Assembly (NCBI RefSeq): GCF_019711515.1
Contig: NZ_JAIGNO010000001.1
Location: 310,001-374,000, forward strand
Origin: Qipengyuania qiaonensis
GTDB lineage: Bacteria > Pseudomonadota > Alphaproteobacteria > Sphingomonadales > Sphingomonadaceae
Direction: 5' to 3'
DNA: 64,000 nucleotides
Shown here: piece by piece, positions 1-10,402 of the stretch
Layout: each line of letters starts with the position of its first letter
How positions within the stretch are numbered: position 1 is the first letter of the stretch
Notes under the pieces: generated by a model
What the model was told of the DNA's origin: nothing
Databases searched by the model: none
The model's input: the letters and a program-made list of their open reading frames with translations, nothing else
Program-made: the position numbers and the translations under genes

Positions 1-1083
1 GTCGGTACGACGCAGTGGGATATCAAGCGCGTCATCGCCTATTCGACCTGTTCGCAGCTCGGCTACATGTTCTTCGCCGCGGGCGTCGGCGCCTATGGCG
101 CGGCCATGTTCCACCTGTTCACGCACGCTTTCTTCAAGGCACTGCTGTTCCTCGGCGCAGGCTCGGTCATCCATGCGATGCATCACGAACAGGACATGCG
201 CTATTATGGCGAGCTGCGTAAGCACATCCCGCTGACCTTCTGGGCGATGATGGCCGGGACGCTGGCGATCACCGGTGTGGGCATCTATCACCTCGGCGCG
301 GGCTTTGCCGGCTTCTGGTCGAAAGATGCAATCATCGAGGTCGCCTTCGCACGCAGGACCGAACTGGGCAATTTCGCCTTCTGGATGGGTGTTTTCGCGG
401 CGCTGCTGACAAGTTTCTATAGCTGGCGCCTGATGTTCCTGACTTTCTGGGGCAAGCCGCGCTGGATCGAAAGCGAGCACATCCAGCACAGCGTTCACAA
501 GACGCCGGAGCAGGCTGGCGAGGACACTACGGGCGGTTATCACCCGCACGAAAGCCCGCTGACCATGCTCATCCCGCTCGGCGTCCTGTCGATCGGTGCG
601 GTGCTGGCCGGGCAGATCTTCGCGCCGACTTTCCTCGACAGCGCTGCTTTCTGGGGCAGCTCGATCTTCTACAACGAGCCGCTGATCCACGCGATGCACG
701 GCGTGCCCTATCTGGTGAAGTACGCCGCGTTCATCGTGATGCTGATCGGCCTGTTCGTCGCCTGGTACGCCTATATCAAGGACACCAGCATCCCGGCGAA
801 GACCGCCGAACAGCTCGGCCCGGTCTACCGCTTCCTCTACAACAAGTGGTATTTCGACGAGCTTTATCACTATCTCTTCGTGGTCCCGGCCTTCTGGCTC
901 GGCCGCCAGTTCTGGAAACTCGGCGATATCGGCACGATCGACCGCTTCGGCCCCAACGGCGTCGCCTGGGTGGTCGAGAAGGGCGCCGTGGGCGCACGCA
1001 AGTTCCAGACCGGATATCTTTATAGCTATGCGCTGGTGATGCTTCTCGGCCTCGTCGCCGCGGTCACCTGGGTGCTGTTCTGA
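1..1083 (+). CDS. nuoL: NADH-quinone oxidoreductase subunit L, 3' part
   Basis: The reading frame is open from the first base, so the gene is cut by the window edge; 360 C-terminal residues are present. NuoL is the large antiporter-like membrane subunit of respiratory complex I at the distal end of the membrane arm. The visible part starts in the conserved segment [17 protein letters not shown], followed by hydrophobic helices including the [17 protein letters not shown] segment with the buried His/Lys residues of the proton channel, and ends with the long C-terminal region and last TM helix. It is followed directly by nuoM and nuoN in the usual complex I order. Confidence 0.96.
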   Translation, partial: VGTTQWDIKRVIAYSTCSQLGYMFFAAGVGAYGAAMFHLFTHAFFKALLFLGAGSVIHAMHHEQDMRYYGELRKHIPLTFWAMMAGTLAITGVGIYHLGAGFAGFWSKDAIIEVAFARRTELGNFAFWMGVFAALLTSFYSWRLMFLTFWGKPRWIESEHIQHSVHKTPEQAGEDTTGGYHPHESPLTMLIPLGVLSIGAVLAGQIFAPTFLDSAAFWGSSIFYNEPLIHAMHGVPYLVKYAAFIVMLIGLFVAWYAYIKDTSIPAKTAEQLGPVYRFLYNKWYFDELYHYLFVVPAFWLGRQFWKLGDIGTIDRFGPNGVAWVVEKGAVGARKFQTGYLYSYALVMLLGLVAAVTWVLF

Positions 1084-2639
1084 TGGAGTTCCCCATCCTT
1101 TCCCTGATGCTCGCCATCCCCTTGGCCGGTGCAATGGCCTGTCTGTTCCTGGGTGCGCAAAGCGCGCGCATGGTCGCGCTTGTCGCCACTCTGCTGAACC
1201 TGGTTCTCGGTATCGTTCTCTGGATGAATTTCGAGATCGGCGGCGCGCAGTGGCAGTTCGTCGAGCGGGCGGAAATCTTCGCCGGCTTCAGCTATGCGCT
1301 CGGTATCGACGGCATTGCGCTGATGCTGATCATGCTCAGCGTCTTCCTGATGCCGATCTGCATCCTCGCCAGTTGGGATGCGATCGAAAAGCGCGTCGGC
1401 GAATACATGAGTGCCTTCCTACTGATGGAAGTACTGATGATCGGCGTTTTCGCCGCGCAGGACATGTTCCTGTTCTACATCTTCTTCGAAGCCGGCCTCA
1501 TCCCGATGTATCTGATCATCGGCGTGTGGGGCGGCGATAACCGCATCTACGCCTCGTATAAGTTCTTCCTCTACACGCTGCTCGGCTCGGTCCTGATGCT
1601 GATCGCCATGATGTGGATGGTGAACGAAGCGGGCACCACCGATATACCGACGCTGCTGAACTACGACTTCCCGCCCGCCGCGCAGACCTGGCTGTGGCTG
1701 GCCTTCTTCGCCAGCTTCGCGGTGAAGATGCCGATGTGGCCGGTCCATACCTGGCTGCCCGATGCGCACGTTCAGGCGCCCACCGCCGGTTCGGTGATTC
1801 TCGCCGGTGTCCTGCTGAAGCTGGGCGGCTATGGTTTCATCCGTTTCAGCCTGCCGATGTTCCCCGAAGCGAGCGAGCAGTTCGCATGGCTGGTCTACAT
1901 CCTCTCCATGGTCGCCGTGATCTATACGTCGCTCGTCGCCCTGGTGCAGAACGATATGAAGAAGCTGATCGCCTATTCCTCGGTCGCGCATATGGCGATC
2001 GTGACGGTTGGCCTGTTTGCCTTCAACGTACAGGGTATCGAAGGCGCGATGATGGTCATGCTCGGCCACGGCCTGGTGTCGGGCGCGCTGTTCCTGTGCG
2101 TCGGCGTCATCTACGACCGCCTGCATACGCGCGAGATCGCACGCTATGGCGGGCTGTCGATCAACATGCCGAAATATGCACTGTTCTTCCTGCTGTTCAC
2201 CATGGCCAGCATCGGCTTGCCGGGCACCAGCAACTTCATCGGTGAATTCCTTGCGCTGGCGGGGATCTACAAGGTCTCGACGCTGGTGACGCTGGTCTGC
2301 ACCACCGGCATCATCCTCGGTGCTGCCTATATGCTCTACCTCTATCGCCGCGTGGCATTCGGCGATCAGAAGAACGCCGATGCGGCCGCGATGCCCGATC
2401 TCAATGCCCGCGAATGGGCCATGCTTGCCCCCATCGCAGCCGCGGTGCTGTGGATGGGCGTCTATCCGGAAAGCTTCCTTGCCCCCATGCGTCAGGACAT
2501 CGCTGCACTCGAAGCGCGTATCGCGCGGGCCGCCCCCGATTTCGATGCCGACAATGTGATCGGCACGCCGCGCGAGCATAATGCGAACTACGTCGCGCCT
2601 GCGCATGGCGAAGGCCACGGTGAAGAGGGAGCGCACTGA
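1083..2639 (+). CDS. nuoM: NADH-quinone oxidoreductase subunit M
   Basis: 518 residues, normal length for NuoM, the second antiporter-like subunit of complex I. The protein is almost wholly hydrophobic with about 14 predicted TM segments. Family landmarks are the FYIFFEAGLIPMYLIIG segment with its conserved Glu in helix 5, the PMWPVHTWLPDAHVQAPT loop and the LIAYSSVAHM segment. The start ATG overlaps the nuoL stop in a TGATG junction, so translation is probably coupled. The C-terminal tail is His/Glu rich (HGEGHGEE). Confidence 0.97.
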   Translation: MEFPILSLMLAIPLAGAMACLFLGAQSARMVALVATLLNLVLGIVLWMNFEIGGAQWQFVERAEIFAGFSYALGIDGIALMLIMLSVFLMPICILASWDAIEKRVGEYMSAFLLMEVLMIGVFAAQDMFLFYIFFEAGLIPMYLIIGVWGGDNRIYASYKFFLYTLLGSVLMLIAMMWMVNEAGTTDIPTLLNYDFPPAAQTWLWLAFFASFAVKMPMWPVHTWLPDAHVQAPTAGSVILAGVLLKLGGYGFIRFSLPMFPEASEQFAWLVYILSMVAVIYTSLVALVQNDMKKLIAYSSVAHMAIVTVGLFAFNVQGIEGAMMVMLGHGLVSGALFLCVGVIYDRLHTREIARYGGLSINMPKYALFFLLFTMASIGLPGTSNFIGEFLALAGIYKVSTLVTLVCTTGIILGAAYMLYLYRRVAFGDQKNADAAAMPDLNAREWAMLAPIAAAVLWMGVYPESFLAPMRQDIAALEARIARAAPDFDADNVIGTPREHNANYVAPAHGEGHGEEGAH

Positions 2640-4102
2640 TGAGCTACGCAACCTCTCTATACCTGACGGGCGCCGAAATCGGCCTGTCGCTGACCGGACT
2701 GGTTCTGCTGCTGGTTGCCGCATGGGGCGGCACGAAATCGGCGCGTCTTCTCACCATGGTCAGCGTTGCCGCGCTGATCGGCGCGGCGATTTTCAGTATC
2801 GGCCTGTTCGACCGGGCAACAAGCGAAGTCGCGGGTCGCGCTTTTGGCGATCTTTACCGGGCCGATGCTTTCGGCAGCTTCGCCAAGATCCTGATCTATC
2901 TCGCGTCCGCCGCGGTTCTCGTCGTCACTCCGCGATTCTTCGCGCAATCGGGCAGCTATCGTGCGGAATACCCCGTCCTGCTGCTGTTCAATGCGGTCGG
3001 CATGGGGATGATGGTATCCGCGACCGACCTGATGACGCTCTATATCGGCCTCGAGATGTCGAGCCTGTCGAGCTACGTCCTGGCCAGTTTCCTGAAACAG
3101 GATGGCCGGTCGAGCGAAGCGGGGCTTAAATATTTCGTTCTCGGCGCACTGGCCTCCGGCATCATCCTCTACGGCGTCAGCCTGGTCTATGGATTTACCG
3201 GATCGACCAATTACGAAGGCATCCGGGCAGCGTTCGAAACCAACTTCTCGACCGGTGCGCTGTTCGGTGTGGTGTTCGTGCTCGCCGGCCTGGCATTCAA
3301 GGTCAGCGCGGTGCCGTTCCACATGTGGACGCCCGACGTTTATGAGGGCGCTCCCACGCCGGTCACCGCATTCTTCGCCAGCGCTCCAAAGGTCGCGGCG
3401 ATGGGCATGCTGCTGCGCATGGCGATGGACCCCTTCGCCGGCGAGGTGGACAGCTGGCGCCAGATTGTCATATTCTCCGCACTGGCCTCGATCGTGGTCG
3501 GCGCGCTGGGCGCCATCGGCCAGCAGAACCTCAAGCGCCTGCTCGCCTATTCCTCGATCAACAATGTCGGCTTCATCCTGATAGGCCTTGCCGCGGCGAC
3601 ACAAGCAGGCGTAGCCGCTTCGCTGACCTATGTGGCGATCTATGTCGCCATGACGGTCGGCAGCTTCACCGCGCTGTTGATGCTGCGCGCACCCGACGGC
3701 ACCAATCTCGAGACCTTCGCGGATATTTCGGGCCTTTCGACAAAGCGCCCGGCGCTGGCATGGTCGCTTCTGGCAGTGATGTTCAGCCTGGCGGGCATTC
3801 CGCCCCTGTTCGGCTTCTGGGGCAAGTTCGTGGTCTTCCAGGCAGCCGTTCAGGCCAACCTCGTCGCCCTGGCGGCCATCGGCATCGCGGCAAGCGTGAT
3901 CGGCGCTTTCTACTACCTCAAGTTCATCAAGGTGATGTTCTTCGACGAGCCCACGCGCGAGATCGAGACGACAAGTCCGTTGAGCCATTGGGCGGTATTG
4001 GCCATCTGCGTGGCGATCATCTCGCCGCTCGGCTATCTGCTGACCATTCCGCTGGGTGAATGGACTGCGCAGGCGGCAGCCTCGTTCGTCGCCGCGATGT
4101 GA
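2639..4102 (+). CDS. nuoN: NADH-quinone oxidoreductase subunit N
   Basis: 487 residues, the third antiporter-like complex I subunit. Typical NuoN segments are visible: LYIGLEMSSLSSYVLA with the helix-5 Glu, VPFHMWTPDVYEGAPTPVTA, and KRLLAYSSINNVGFILIG. About 14 TM helices are expected. The start codon overlaps the nuoM stop (TGATG). This ends the nuo operon; birA follows in an overlapping arrangement, so the downstream genes may share the nuo transcript. Confidence 0.97.
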   Translation: MSYATSLYLTGAEIGLSLTGLVLLLVAAWGGTKSARLLTMVSVAALIGAAIFSIGLFDRATSEVAGRAFGDLYRADAFGSFAKILIYLASAAVLVVTPRFFAQSGSYRAEYPVLLLFNAVGMGMMVSATDLMTLYIGLEMSSLSSYVLASFLKQDGRSSEAGLKYFVLGALASGIILYGVSLVYGFTGSTNYEGIRAAFETNFSTGALFGVVFVLAGLAFKVSAVPFHMWTPDVYEGAPTPVTAFFASAPKVAAMGMLLRMAMDPFAGEVDSWRQIVIFSALASIVVGALGAIGQQNLKRLLAYSSINNVGFILIGLAAATQAGVAASLTYVAIYVAMTVGSFTALLMLRAPDGTNLETFADISGLSTKRPALAWSLLAVMFSLAGIPPLFGFWGKFVVFQAAVQANLVALAAIGIAASVIGAFYYLKFIKVMFFDEPTREIETTSPLSHWAVLAICVAIISPLGYLLTIPLGEWTAQAAASFVAAM

Positions 4103-4821
4103 TCCGCTTCGTCACCGAAACCGGTTCGACCAATTCAGACCTTGCGACACGATTGCGTGCGGGCGAGGTGGTGCCAGAAGGCCATTGGCTGGTCGCAGAC
4201 CGTCAGGCGGCCGGGCGAGGGCGGCAGGGCAGGACCTGGTTCGACGGCACCGGCAATTTCATGGGCTCTACCGTGGTCCATCTTTCGCCGCGCGATCCCA
4301 ATCCGGCAACGCTGGCTCTGGTGGCCGGTATTGCGGGATATGAGGCGGTGTCGGGCCTCCTTGCCGAGCCGGGCCGGTTGAAGCTCAAATGGCCGAACGA
4401 TCTGCTGCTGGATCATGCCAAGCTGGCGGGAATCCTGCTGGAACGGGAAGGGCCGGCGATTGTCGTCGGAATGGGTGTCAATCTGGCGGCGCCCCCCGAT
4501 TTGCCCGATCGCGAGACCATCGCTCTTTCGGCTTTCGGTCCAGCGCCCGACCGCGATCTTTTCGCTCGGACGCTGGCATCGGCGTTCGACCGGGAAATCG
4601 ACCGCTGGCGTACCTATGGGCTCGAACCGTTGATCCGTCGCTGGGAAAGTGTGGCGCATTCCCGGGGTACGGAGTTGACGGTGAATCCCCCGGGCGAGGA
4701 CAGGATCGTGGGCACTTTCGATGGGCTTATGGCGGATGGGGCCCTTTTACTACGCTTGGCGGATGGCACGGTCCGTGCCATCCACGCGGGCGATGTGATG
4801 CTCGTGAACCAGGGGAACTGA
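4099..4821 (+). CDS. birA: Biotin--[acetyl-CoA-carboxylase] ligase
   Basis: Short, class I biotin protein ligase that lacks the DNA-binding HTH domain of E. coli BirA, so it should act only as an enzyme: it activates biotin to biotinyl-AMP and attaches it to the carboxylase carrier subunit. Motifs seen are TGSTNSDL near the start, the adenylate-binding loop ADRQAAGRGRQGRTW and KWPNDLLLDHAKLAGILLE. I prefer the GTG at 4099, which overlaps the nuoN stop (GTGA) and starts the protein one residue before the conserved IRFVTETGSTN; an ATG at 4060 would add 13 unconserved residues inside nuoN. 240 residues from this start. Confidence 0.92.
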   Translation: MIRFVTETGSTNSDLATRLRAGEVVPEGHWLVADRQAAGRGRQGRTWFDGTGNFMGSTVVHLSPRDPNPATLALVAGIAGYEAVSGLLAEPGRLKLKWPNDLLLDHAKLAGILLEREGPAIVVGMGVNLAAPPDLPDRETIALSAFGPAPDRDLFARTLASAFDREIDRWRTYGLEPLIRRWESVAHSRGTELTVNPPGEDRIVGTFDGLMADGALLLRLADGTVRAIHAGDVMLVNQGN

Positions 4822-4824
4822 ACC

Positions 4825-5598
4825 ATGCTGCTGGCGGCCGATGTCGGAAACACCAATGTGGTTTTCGCCTTGTTCGAGGGGCGCGAGATCAAGGCTCGCT
4901 GGCGGATCGCCACCGATCCGCGCAGGACGGGTGACGAATACGCCGTGTGGCTGCTTCAGCTCGCCGAGTTTCAGGGCTTCAGTACGGAGGATATCACGCA
5001 GGTCATCATCGGCTCGGTGGTACCGCGCGCCATTCACAATCTCACGGTTCTGTCCGAGAAATATCTCGGTATTACGCCGCTTATCGCAGGGCAGGGCGGT
5101 GCCGAATGGGGCTTCGAGCTGGATATCGAACAACCCAGTTCGCTCGGTGCGGACAGGGCCCTGAATACGCTTGCCGCGCATGCCAAATATGACGGCGATC
5201 TGATCGTGGTGGATTTCGGCACCGCGACGACATTCGACGCGGTCGATTTCAACGGTGCCTACAAAGGCGGGATCATCGCGCCCGGCATCAATCTTTCGCT
5301 CGATGCGCTGGTGGGCAATACCGCGAAGCTCCCGCGCATCGCCATCGAGAAGCCGGGTAGCGACAGCGTTATCGGCCGGAACACGGAGGATCAGATGCTG
5401 ATCGGCGTCTTCTGGGGCTACGTCTCGCTGATCGAAGGTCTGATCGCGCGCATGAAGAAGGAAATCGGTCGACCGGTCAGGGTCGTCGCGACCGGCGGGT
5501 TGGCGATATTGTTCGACGAGCACACCGATCTGTTCGACTTGGTCGATGCAGACCTCACGCTCGAAGGTCTGGCCATTCTTGCGGAGCGTTCGGCTTGA
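4825..5598 (+). CDS. coaX: Type III pantothenate kinase
   Basis: 257 residues. CoaX phosphorylates pantothenate in the first step of coenzyme A synthesis and belongs to the ASKHA fold. The N-terminal phosphate loop DVGNTN, the central [11 protein letters not shown] motif and the PGI motif are present. It lies three bases after birA and its stop overlaps the rnj start. The birA-coaX-rnj order is one I know from other alphaproteobacteria. Confidence 0.96.
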   Translation: MLLAADVGNTNVVFALFEGREIKARWRIATDPRRTGDEYAVWLLQLAEFQGFSTEDITQVIIGSVVPRAIHNLTVLSEKYLGITPLIAGQGGAEWGFELDIEQPSSLGADRALNTLAAHAKYDGDLIVVDFGTATTFDAVDFNGAYKGGIIAPGINLSLDALVGNTAKLPRIAIEKPGSDSVIGRNTEDQMLIGVFWGYVSLIEGLIARMKKEIGRPVRVVATGGLAILFDEHTDLFDLVDADLTLEGLAILAERSA

Positions 5599-7244
5599 AG
5601 AAAGATTTTACCCCGGAAGACGAACTGCTTTTCCTCGCGCTCGGTGGATCGGGCGAGATCGGCATGAACGTCAACCTTTACGGGTGTCAGGGTCGCTGGC
5701 TGATGGTCGACCTCGGGATGACCTTTTCGGGCGATCAGTATCCCGGCGTCGACCTCGTCTTCGCCGACATCGAATTCATCGAGGAGCGGGCCGACAAGCT
5801 CGAGGCGATCGTGCTGACGCACGCCCACGAAGATCACATCGGTGCCGTACCCTATTTCGCCGCCGATCTGGGTGTTCCGATCTACGCGACGCCGTTCACC
5901 GCCGATCTCGTCCGAAGGAAACTGGAAGAGGCAGGCATCGTCGATCAGATCGAACTCAAGGTGGTTGACGACGATCATGGCAGCTTCGAAGTCGGACCGT
6001 TCGAGATCACCTACATCCCGCTCGCGCACTCTATTGCCGAAGGCAACGCGCTGCTGATCGATACCCCGCACGGCCGCATTTTCCACACGGGCGACTGGAA
6101 GCTCGACGAAGACCCGATCATTGGCGAGCCGACCACCGAAGAAGAGCTGACCGCGATTGGCGATGAGGGCGTGCTCGCGCTCGTCTGCGACAGTACCAAC
6201 GTCTTCAACCCCGCGCCCAGCGGATCGGAAGGCGCGGTGCACAAGGGGTTGCTGGAAGAAGTACAACGTCACACCGGAAAACGCGTTCTGGTTACAACCT
6301 TCGCCAGCAATGTTGCACGCCTCCAGACACTCGGCGACGTCGCGCGCGAGACCGGCCGCCAGCTATGCGTGGCCGGCCGTTCGCTCGACCGCATCATTGA
6401 GGTGGCGCAAGACAACGGCTATTTGCAGGACCTGCCCGATCTTGTCGATTTCGATACGGCAATGGGCCTGCCGCGCGGTGAGGTTCTGATCCTCGCGACG
6501 GGCGGGCAGGGGGAACCGCGTGCTGCACTCGCCCGCATTGCCGAAGAGAACCACCCCCTCGAACTGGTCAGTGGCGATGTGGTACTGTTCTCCAGTCGCC
6601 AGATTCCCGGCAACGAGATTGCCATCGGCGCGGTACAGAACCGGCTTGCAGCGCGCGGGATTACCATGGTCACCGACCGACAAAGCATGATTCATGTCTC
6701 GGGGCATCCGGGGCGACCGGAGCTCGAGGCATTCTATGGCTGGCTGCGGCCGGACATTCTTGTCCCGGTGCATGGCGAGATGCGACACATGCAGGAACAG
6801 GGCAGGTTGGGGAAGGCGAACGGTATCCCCGACCAGGTAGTCCAGCAGAACGGCGACATCGTCCGGCTCGCGCCTGGGGCTCCGGGCAAGATCGCGGAGG
6901 TGCGGGCAGGGCGGCTCGTTCTCGATGGCGACATCATCGTTCCCGCCGATGGCGAGGCCATAGCCATGCGTCGTCGGATCATGCGCGAGGGCGTTCTGAT
7001 CGTCGCGCTCGATGGCGATCTCAATCCGCGTATCGACAGTCTCGGATTGCCTCTCGACGAGGATTACGAGGACTTTGTGACCGAAGCGAGTAGCGATATC
7101 CGCGATGCGATAGCCAAGCTGCGCGGAGCCGATCGCCGCTCGGAGGCCAGCGTCCATGAAGCCGCGCGTCTTGCGGCGCGCCGTGCCGCCCAGCGCTGGT
7201 CGGGCAAGCGTCCGCAAGTCCGCGTTATCGTGCCGAATCTCTAG
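5595..7244 (+). CDS. rnj: Ribonuclease J
   Basis: 549 residues, full length for RNase J, a metallo-beta-lactamase/beta-CASP nuclease with 5'-3' exo- and endonuclease activity used in mRNA and rRNA processing. The zinc-binding signature HAHEDH sits at residues 76-81, with [13 protein letters not shown] and VSGHPGRPE (beta-CASP and metal motifs) further on. The start is TTG, overlapping the coaX stop (TTGA); the next internal Met is already inside the conserved core, so a shorter start is unlikely. Confidence 0.95.
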   Translation: MKKDFTPEDELLFLALGGSGEIGMNVNLYGCQGRWLMVDLGMTFSGDQYPGVDLVFADIEFIEERADKLEAIVLTHAHEDHIGAVPYFAADLGVPIYATPFTADLVRRKLEEAGIVDQIELKVVDDDHGSFEVGPFEITYIPLAHSIAEGNALLIDTPHGRIFHTGDWKLDEDPIIGEPTTEEELTAIGDEGVLALVCDSTNVFNPAPSGSEGAVHKGLLEEVQRHTGKRVLVTTFASNVARLQTLGDVARETGRQLCVAGRSLDRIIEVAQDNGYLQDLPDLVDFDTAMGLPRGEVLILATGGQGEPRAALARIAEENHPLELVSGDVVLFSSRQIPGNEIAIGAVQNRLAARGITMVTDRQSMIHVSGHPGRPELEAFYGWLRPDILVPVHGEMRHMQEQGRLGKANGIPDQVVQQNGDIVRLAPGAPGKIAEVRAGRLVLDGDIIVPADGEAIAMRRRIMREGVLIVALDGDLNPRIDSLGLPLDEDYEDFVTEASSDIRDAIAKLRGADRRSEASVHEAARLAARRAAQRWSGKRPQVRVIVPNL

Positions 7245-7255
7245 GAGACGCACCG

Positions 7256-7528
7256 ATGCAATGGACCAGCATTCTTGCGATCTATTTCCTGTTCTTCGTG
7301 TTCAGCGCCTTCGTGCTGCTACCGTTCGGCGTACGGACCCACGACGAGGCGGGGGTCGAAAAAGTACCCGGGCAGGCCGACAGTGCGCCCGTGGAGTTTC
7401 GCGGCGGGAGGGTGCTATTGCGTGCAGCCTTACTCGCCGTTCTTGTCACCGCCGCCTATGTACTGAACTACATTTACGCGTGGATCACTGTCGATGATCT
7501 GATGTTCTGGGGCCCTTGGGCGGAATGA
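7256..7528 (+). CDS. DUF1467 family membrane protein
   Basis: 90 residues with two TM segments (about residues 5-24 and 60-85) separated by a charged loop containing RTHDEAG. This layout and the VLLPFGVRTHDE stretch fit the DUF1467 family, whose members are small inner-membrane proteins of unknown function in alphaproteobacteria. It lies 11 bases after rnj with an AGGAG-like ribosome site, so it is probably co-transcribed. Its stop is only three bases from the end of the convergent gene. Confidence 0.85.
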   Translation: MQWTSILAIYFLFFVFSAFVLLPFGVRTHDEAGVEKVPGQADSAPVEFRGGRVLLRAALLAVLVTAAYVLNYIYAWITVDDLMFWGPWAE

Positions 7529-7531
7529 TCG

Positions 7532-10153
7532 CTACCTCAGGCGTTCCAGGGCCTGCGCCAGCACAACATAGAGCTTACCCATGTCGCTGCTGAGCAATGT
7601 AACGCTGACGGCATTGCCATCTCGGGTCGATAACATGGTGCGGAGCATCGCCTCGAAATCATGGATGTAACGGCTGACATGCTCACGAAAATCGTGATCG
7701 CTGTCGTATAGCTCAGCGATCTCGCGCGCTTCGGTATTGTCCAGCAGACGAACGGCCCGGCGGGTGAAAATTCCGCGATCGCCCCGCAGATAACTTGCCC
7801 ATGCCGTGTCCGTGATTTCGGTCGACAAAGCCTTCGCGATATCGATGGCATTCGAGTTCAGGCTCTCGGTGATCAGAGCGACCCGGCGAGAGAAATCGTT
7901 GCCGACATCTTCGGTCGCACGTTCGCGGGCATGGGCGATGCGGCTCTCGAGATTGCCGGCAAGTTCGTTGACCTTGGCCAGTTGGTCGCGCAGCTGTCGT
8001 GTAACTTCGCGTCCGGTCTCCGCCGAACGCTCCGTGGCGCGATCGAGCGAGGAGATCGCTTCCTCGGTATGCTCCCGCAGTGCCTTGTCGATGGCCTCGG
8101 CACTTTGTGCGCCGACATTCTCAGCAATGCTCTTAATACGCTCGGCCTGTTCGGTTTCGATGGCCGTCAAAGCGTTGCGCGCGCTGCCTTCCAGGGTTGC
8201 GATCGCGTCGCGCAATTCTCCTTGGGCGCGAGCGGACACGGTGGCGCTTTCGTCGCCCAGTGCAGCAACACTTGCGCGCAGACGCTCAATCCCGTCGACC
8301 TGAGCTGCCGCGGTTTCGCCGAAGTGGGCTTGGAAATGGTCTACTCCAGCTATGGCCTCGCGGCTCCGAACCTCCGCAGCATCCATGCTCGAAGTAAGCG
8401 CTTCGCCCGTCGACTTTGCTTGATCGAGCAAGCTTTTCACTTCGGTCGCACGCCTTTCGATCTCGGCAAGGCGTGCTTCGCTCTCCTCTATGGCGACGGG
8501 TAGGTCTTCTCGACCGTGCTTCGCGCTGGCCTGGATGAGCTCAAGCAACCTCACGCTTGCATCGGTCAAGGCCGCTACTGCCATGTCCGTGCCGTCCAGC
8601 GCTTCGCGGCTTTCCAACAACTTCGTATTCAGCGCGTCGATACCATCGGACAGTTGGGAGTGCGCTTCGCGGCCCTGCAGCGACACCGATTCGAATGTGG
8701 CGCCCAGCGCCGCAATTCTTTCGCCGAGTTCCTCGCCTTCCACTGAGATGAGCGAAAGCTGCTCGGCCTGGGCTGCCCGACGCTCCGCAATTGTTTCATC
8801 AAGTGCGGCAAGCCGCTCGGTTAGCCGGGTATGCGCTGCCTCTTCGGCCTCGTCGAATTCGGTCTGTCGCCGCCCGGTTTCGATAGAAAACAAGCGGTTG
8901 CGTTCCGCAATCCGCGCATCCACGTTCTCTGCCTCGTTGAACAATTCTTTCAATTTGGAACTGGCCGAAGCGGTTGCGGCTTCATCGATGCTGGCAATTT
9001 CTGCGACTGCTTCGCCCAGACGTTCCTGCATGGCCGCAATCTGACTGGCCCAGGCCGTCAAGGCATGGGCTTCTCCGTCGCGGATTGTCTCGGCGAATTG
9101 CTTGCTTTCCCGACGGACCGTTTCGAGGCGATTGTTGAGGCTTTCCATCGCCGCCTCGCGCTCAACGCCAGCTGCAGCATTAGTTTCGGCCAGCTCGGCT
9201 CGCAGGCTTTCGAAGCGCTTCCTGATGGAAGCCAGCGCGTCAATCTCGCGACTGTCGAGCTCGCCGCGAAATGCTTCGCTACTGTTCCGCAGTTCCGAGA
9301 AACGCTGTTCTGCGATGTCGCCTAGCTGGTCGGCTTGCGCCGCAAACGCATCTAGCGATGCATCGACGCGTTTGCGCAGGGACGCGACTTGCCGTTCGCT
9401 GGCCGCTCCGAATTCGTTCAGCCGTTCGAAGCCCTCGATCAAGTCGTCAAGCTGGCTTCTTGCCTCGCGTCCTGCTCCACCGATCTGGTTCGAAACATCT
9501 TTTGCCGAGTTGGCGATAACCGGTAGATTGTCGCGCAGTTTGCCCATGTTTTCCAGAGCACTAACGCTGACACGTGCTATTGATTCGACCTTATCGCCAT
9601 TTTCGCCAATGAGCGATTGCAGGCGATCAGCATGCTCTGACAGTCGATCGGTTGCAGTGCGACCGAGATAGTCCAGCTCTCTGGTCTGGCTGGTCAGGAA
9701 TTCGCGCGCCAGGCTCAGTTCGCGATTGACCGTGACGAGACGCGCTTCGAGTTCGGCCGATTGAGTGGATAGCGCGTGCGCGACCTCCGAAAACCGCCTC
9801 GCCTCGCGGGTCGAATTGCGCATGGCGAGCAGCCAGACCGCAACGACAAGCAGGACCGGGATCGACCATTGCGTGGCAAGGGCGGACCATCCATCGGGCG
9901 TCGGTCCCGTTTGAATAAAGGCATGATGTGCCCATCCGAAAAAGGCCGTCCAGCCTAGTATGACCGTGATAGCAAGCGCAGGAGCGAGCCAGCCACGTCT
10001 TGGTTTGAGCTCCTCATCTTCAGGCCATTCTTCTTGAAACAATTCTTCATCATCACTTGATGTTTCTTCGTTAACATCCTCGGAAACCTGGATTTCCGGA
10101 GTGTCTTCATCCGTCGAATGATCGACGGCCTGGATCAGAGGGCGCTTTCTCAT
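7532..10153 (-). CDS. Large two-TM coiled-coil protein, TipN-like architecture
   Basis: 873 residues from the ATG at 10153. Visible layout: an acidic N-terminal tail (about residues 15-50), two TM helices (about 56-76 and 97-111), then roughly 640 residues rich in Glu, Ala, Arg and Leu heptads that read as continuous coiled coil, and a globular C-terminal 85 residues (from about YLRGDRGIFTRR) ending LAQALERLR. The caulobacterial polarity marker TipN has the same plan and similar length; I see the architecture but cannot prove homology. A GTG at 10204 would add 17 residues, but a CtrA-type box would then lie in the coding sequence, so the ATG is preferred. No enzymatic motif is visible. Confidence 0.8.
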   Translation of the reverse strand: MRKRPLIQAVDHSTDEDTPEIQVSEDVNEETSSDDEELFQEEWPEDEELKPRRGWLAPALAITVILGWTAFFGWAHHAFIQTGPTPDGWSALATQWSIPVLLVVAVWLLAMRNSTREARRFSEVAHALSTQSAELEARLVTVNRELSLAREFLTSQTRELDYLGRTATDRLSEHADRLQSLIGENGDKVESIARVSVSALENMGKLRDNLPVIANSAKDVSNQIGGAGREARSQLDDLIEGFERLNEFGAASERQVASLRKRVDASLDAFAAQADQLGDIAEQRFSELRNSSEAFRGELDSREIDALASIRKRFESLRAELAETNAAAGVEREAAMESLNNRLETVRRESKQFAETIRDGEAHALTAWASQIAAMQERLGEAVAEIASIDEAATASASSKLKELFNEAENVDARIAERNRLFSIETGRRQTEFDEAEEAAHTRLTERLAALDETIAERRAAQAEQLSLISVEGEELGERIAALGATFESVSLQGREAHSQLSDGIDALNTKLLESREALDGTDMAVAALTDASVRLLELIQASAKHGREDLPVAIEESEARLAEIERRATEVKSLLDQAKSTGEALTSSMDAAEVRSREAIAGVDHFQAHFGETAAAQVDGIERLRASVAALGDESATVSARAQGELRDAIATLEGSARNALTAIETEQAERIKSIAENVGAQSAEAIDKALREHTEEAISSLDRATERSAETGREVTRQLRDQLAKVNELAGNLESRIAHARERATEDVGNDFSRRVALITESLNSNAIDIAKALSTEITDTAWASYLRGDRGIFTRRAVRLLDNTEAREIAELYDSDHDFREHVSRYIHDFEAMLRTMLSTRDGNAVSVTLLSSDMGKLYVVLAQALERLR

Positions 10154-10185
10154 AGATTGTAAATCTATCACCAAAGTTCGCGGCC

Positions 10186-10201
10186 TTAAACTATATTTAA
10201 C
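10186..10201 (+). promoter_or_regulatory. CtrA-type binding box
   Basis: The sequence TTAA-N7-TTAAC is an exact match to the alphaproteobacterial CtrA consensus. It lies 33 bases upstream of the coiled-coil gene's ATG at 10153 and about 200 bases upstream of the forward gene at 10403. The spacing fits promoter control of the reverse gene. Binding is inferred from sequence only. Confidence 0.65.
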
Positions 10202-10402
10202 CACTGTGTTCGCGCGGTGCGACCGTGTCCTGCCAATTGACCGGCTTTATCTCGGCTTGCAGGACCGCAGGGAGATGCGGGCTTGAAACCGCATGGATGA
10301 GCACGTGGGCATTACAGACTGAGGGAAAGTGTATCTTGCGGGTTGGCGAGTGCCCTGTACCGCACTTAGAAGCATGGCTCGTTTCGCAGTATCTGTCCGG
10401 AG

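Noticed and set aside
1419-2723. Long reverse open frame (about 430 codons) opposite nuoM
   Set aside because: Composition is Arg/His/Gln-rich without any family motif, and it is the mirror of GC-biased codons in a clear nuoM gene.
2657-3988. Long reverse open frame opposite nuoN
   Set aside because: Same shadow effect of high third-position GC; no recognisable domain or ribosome site.
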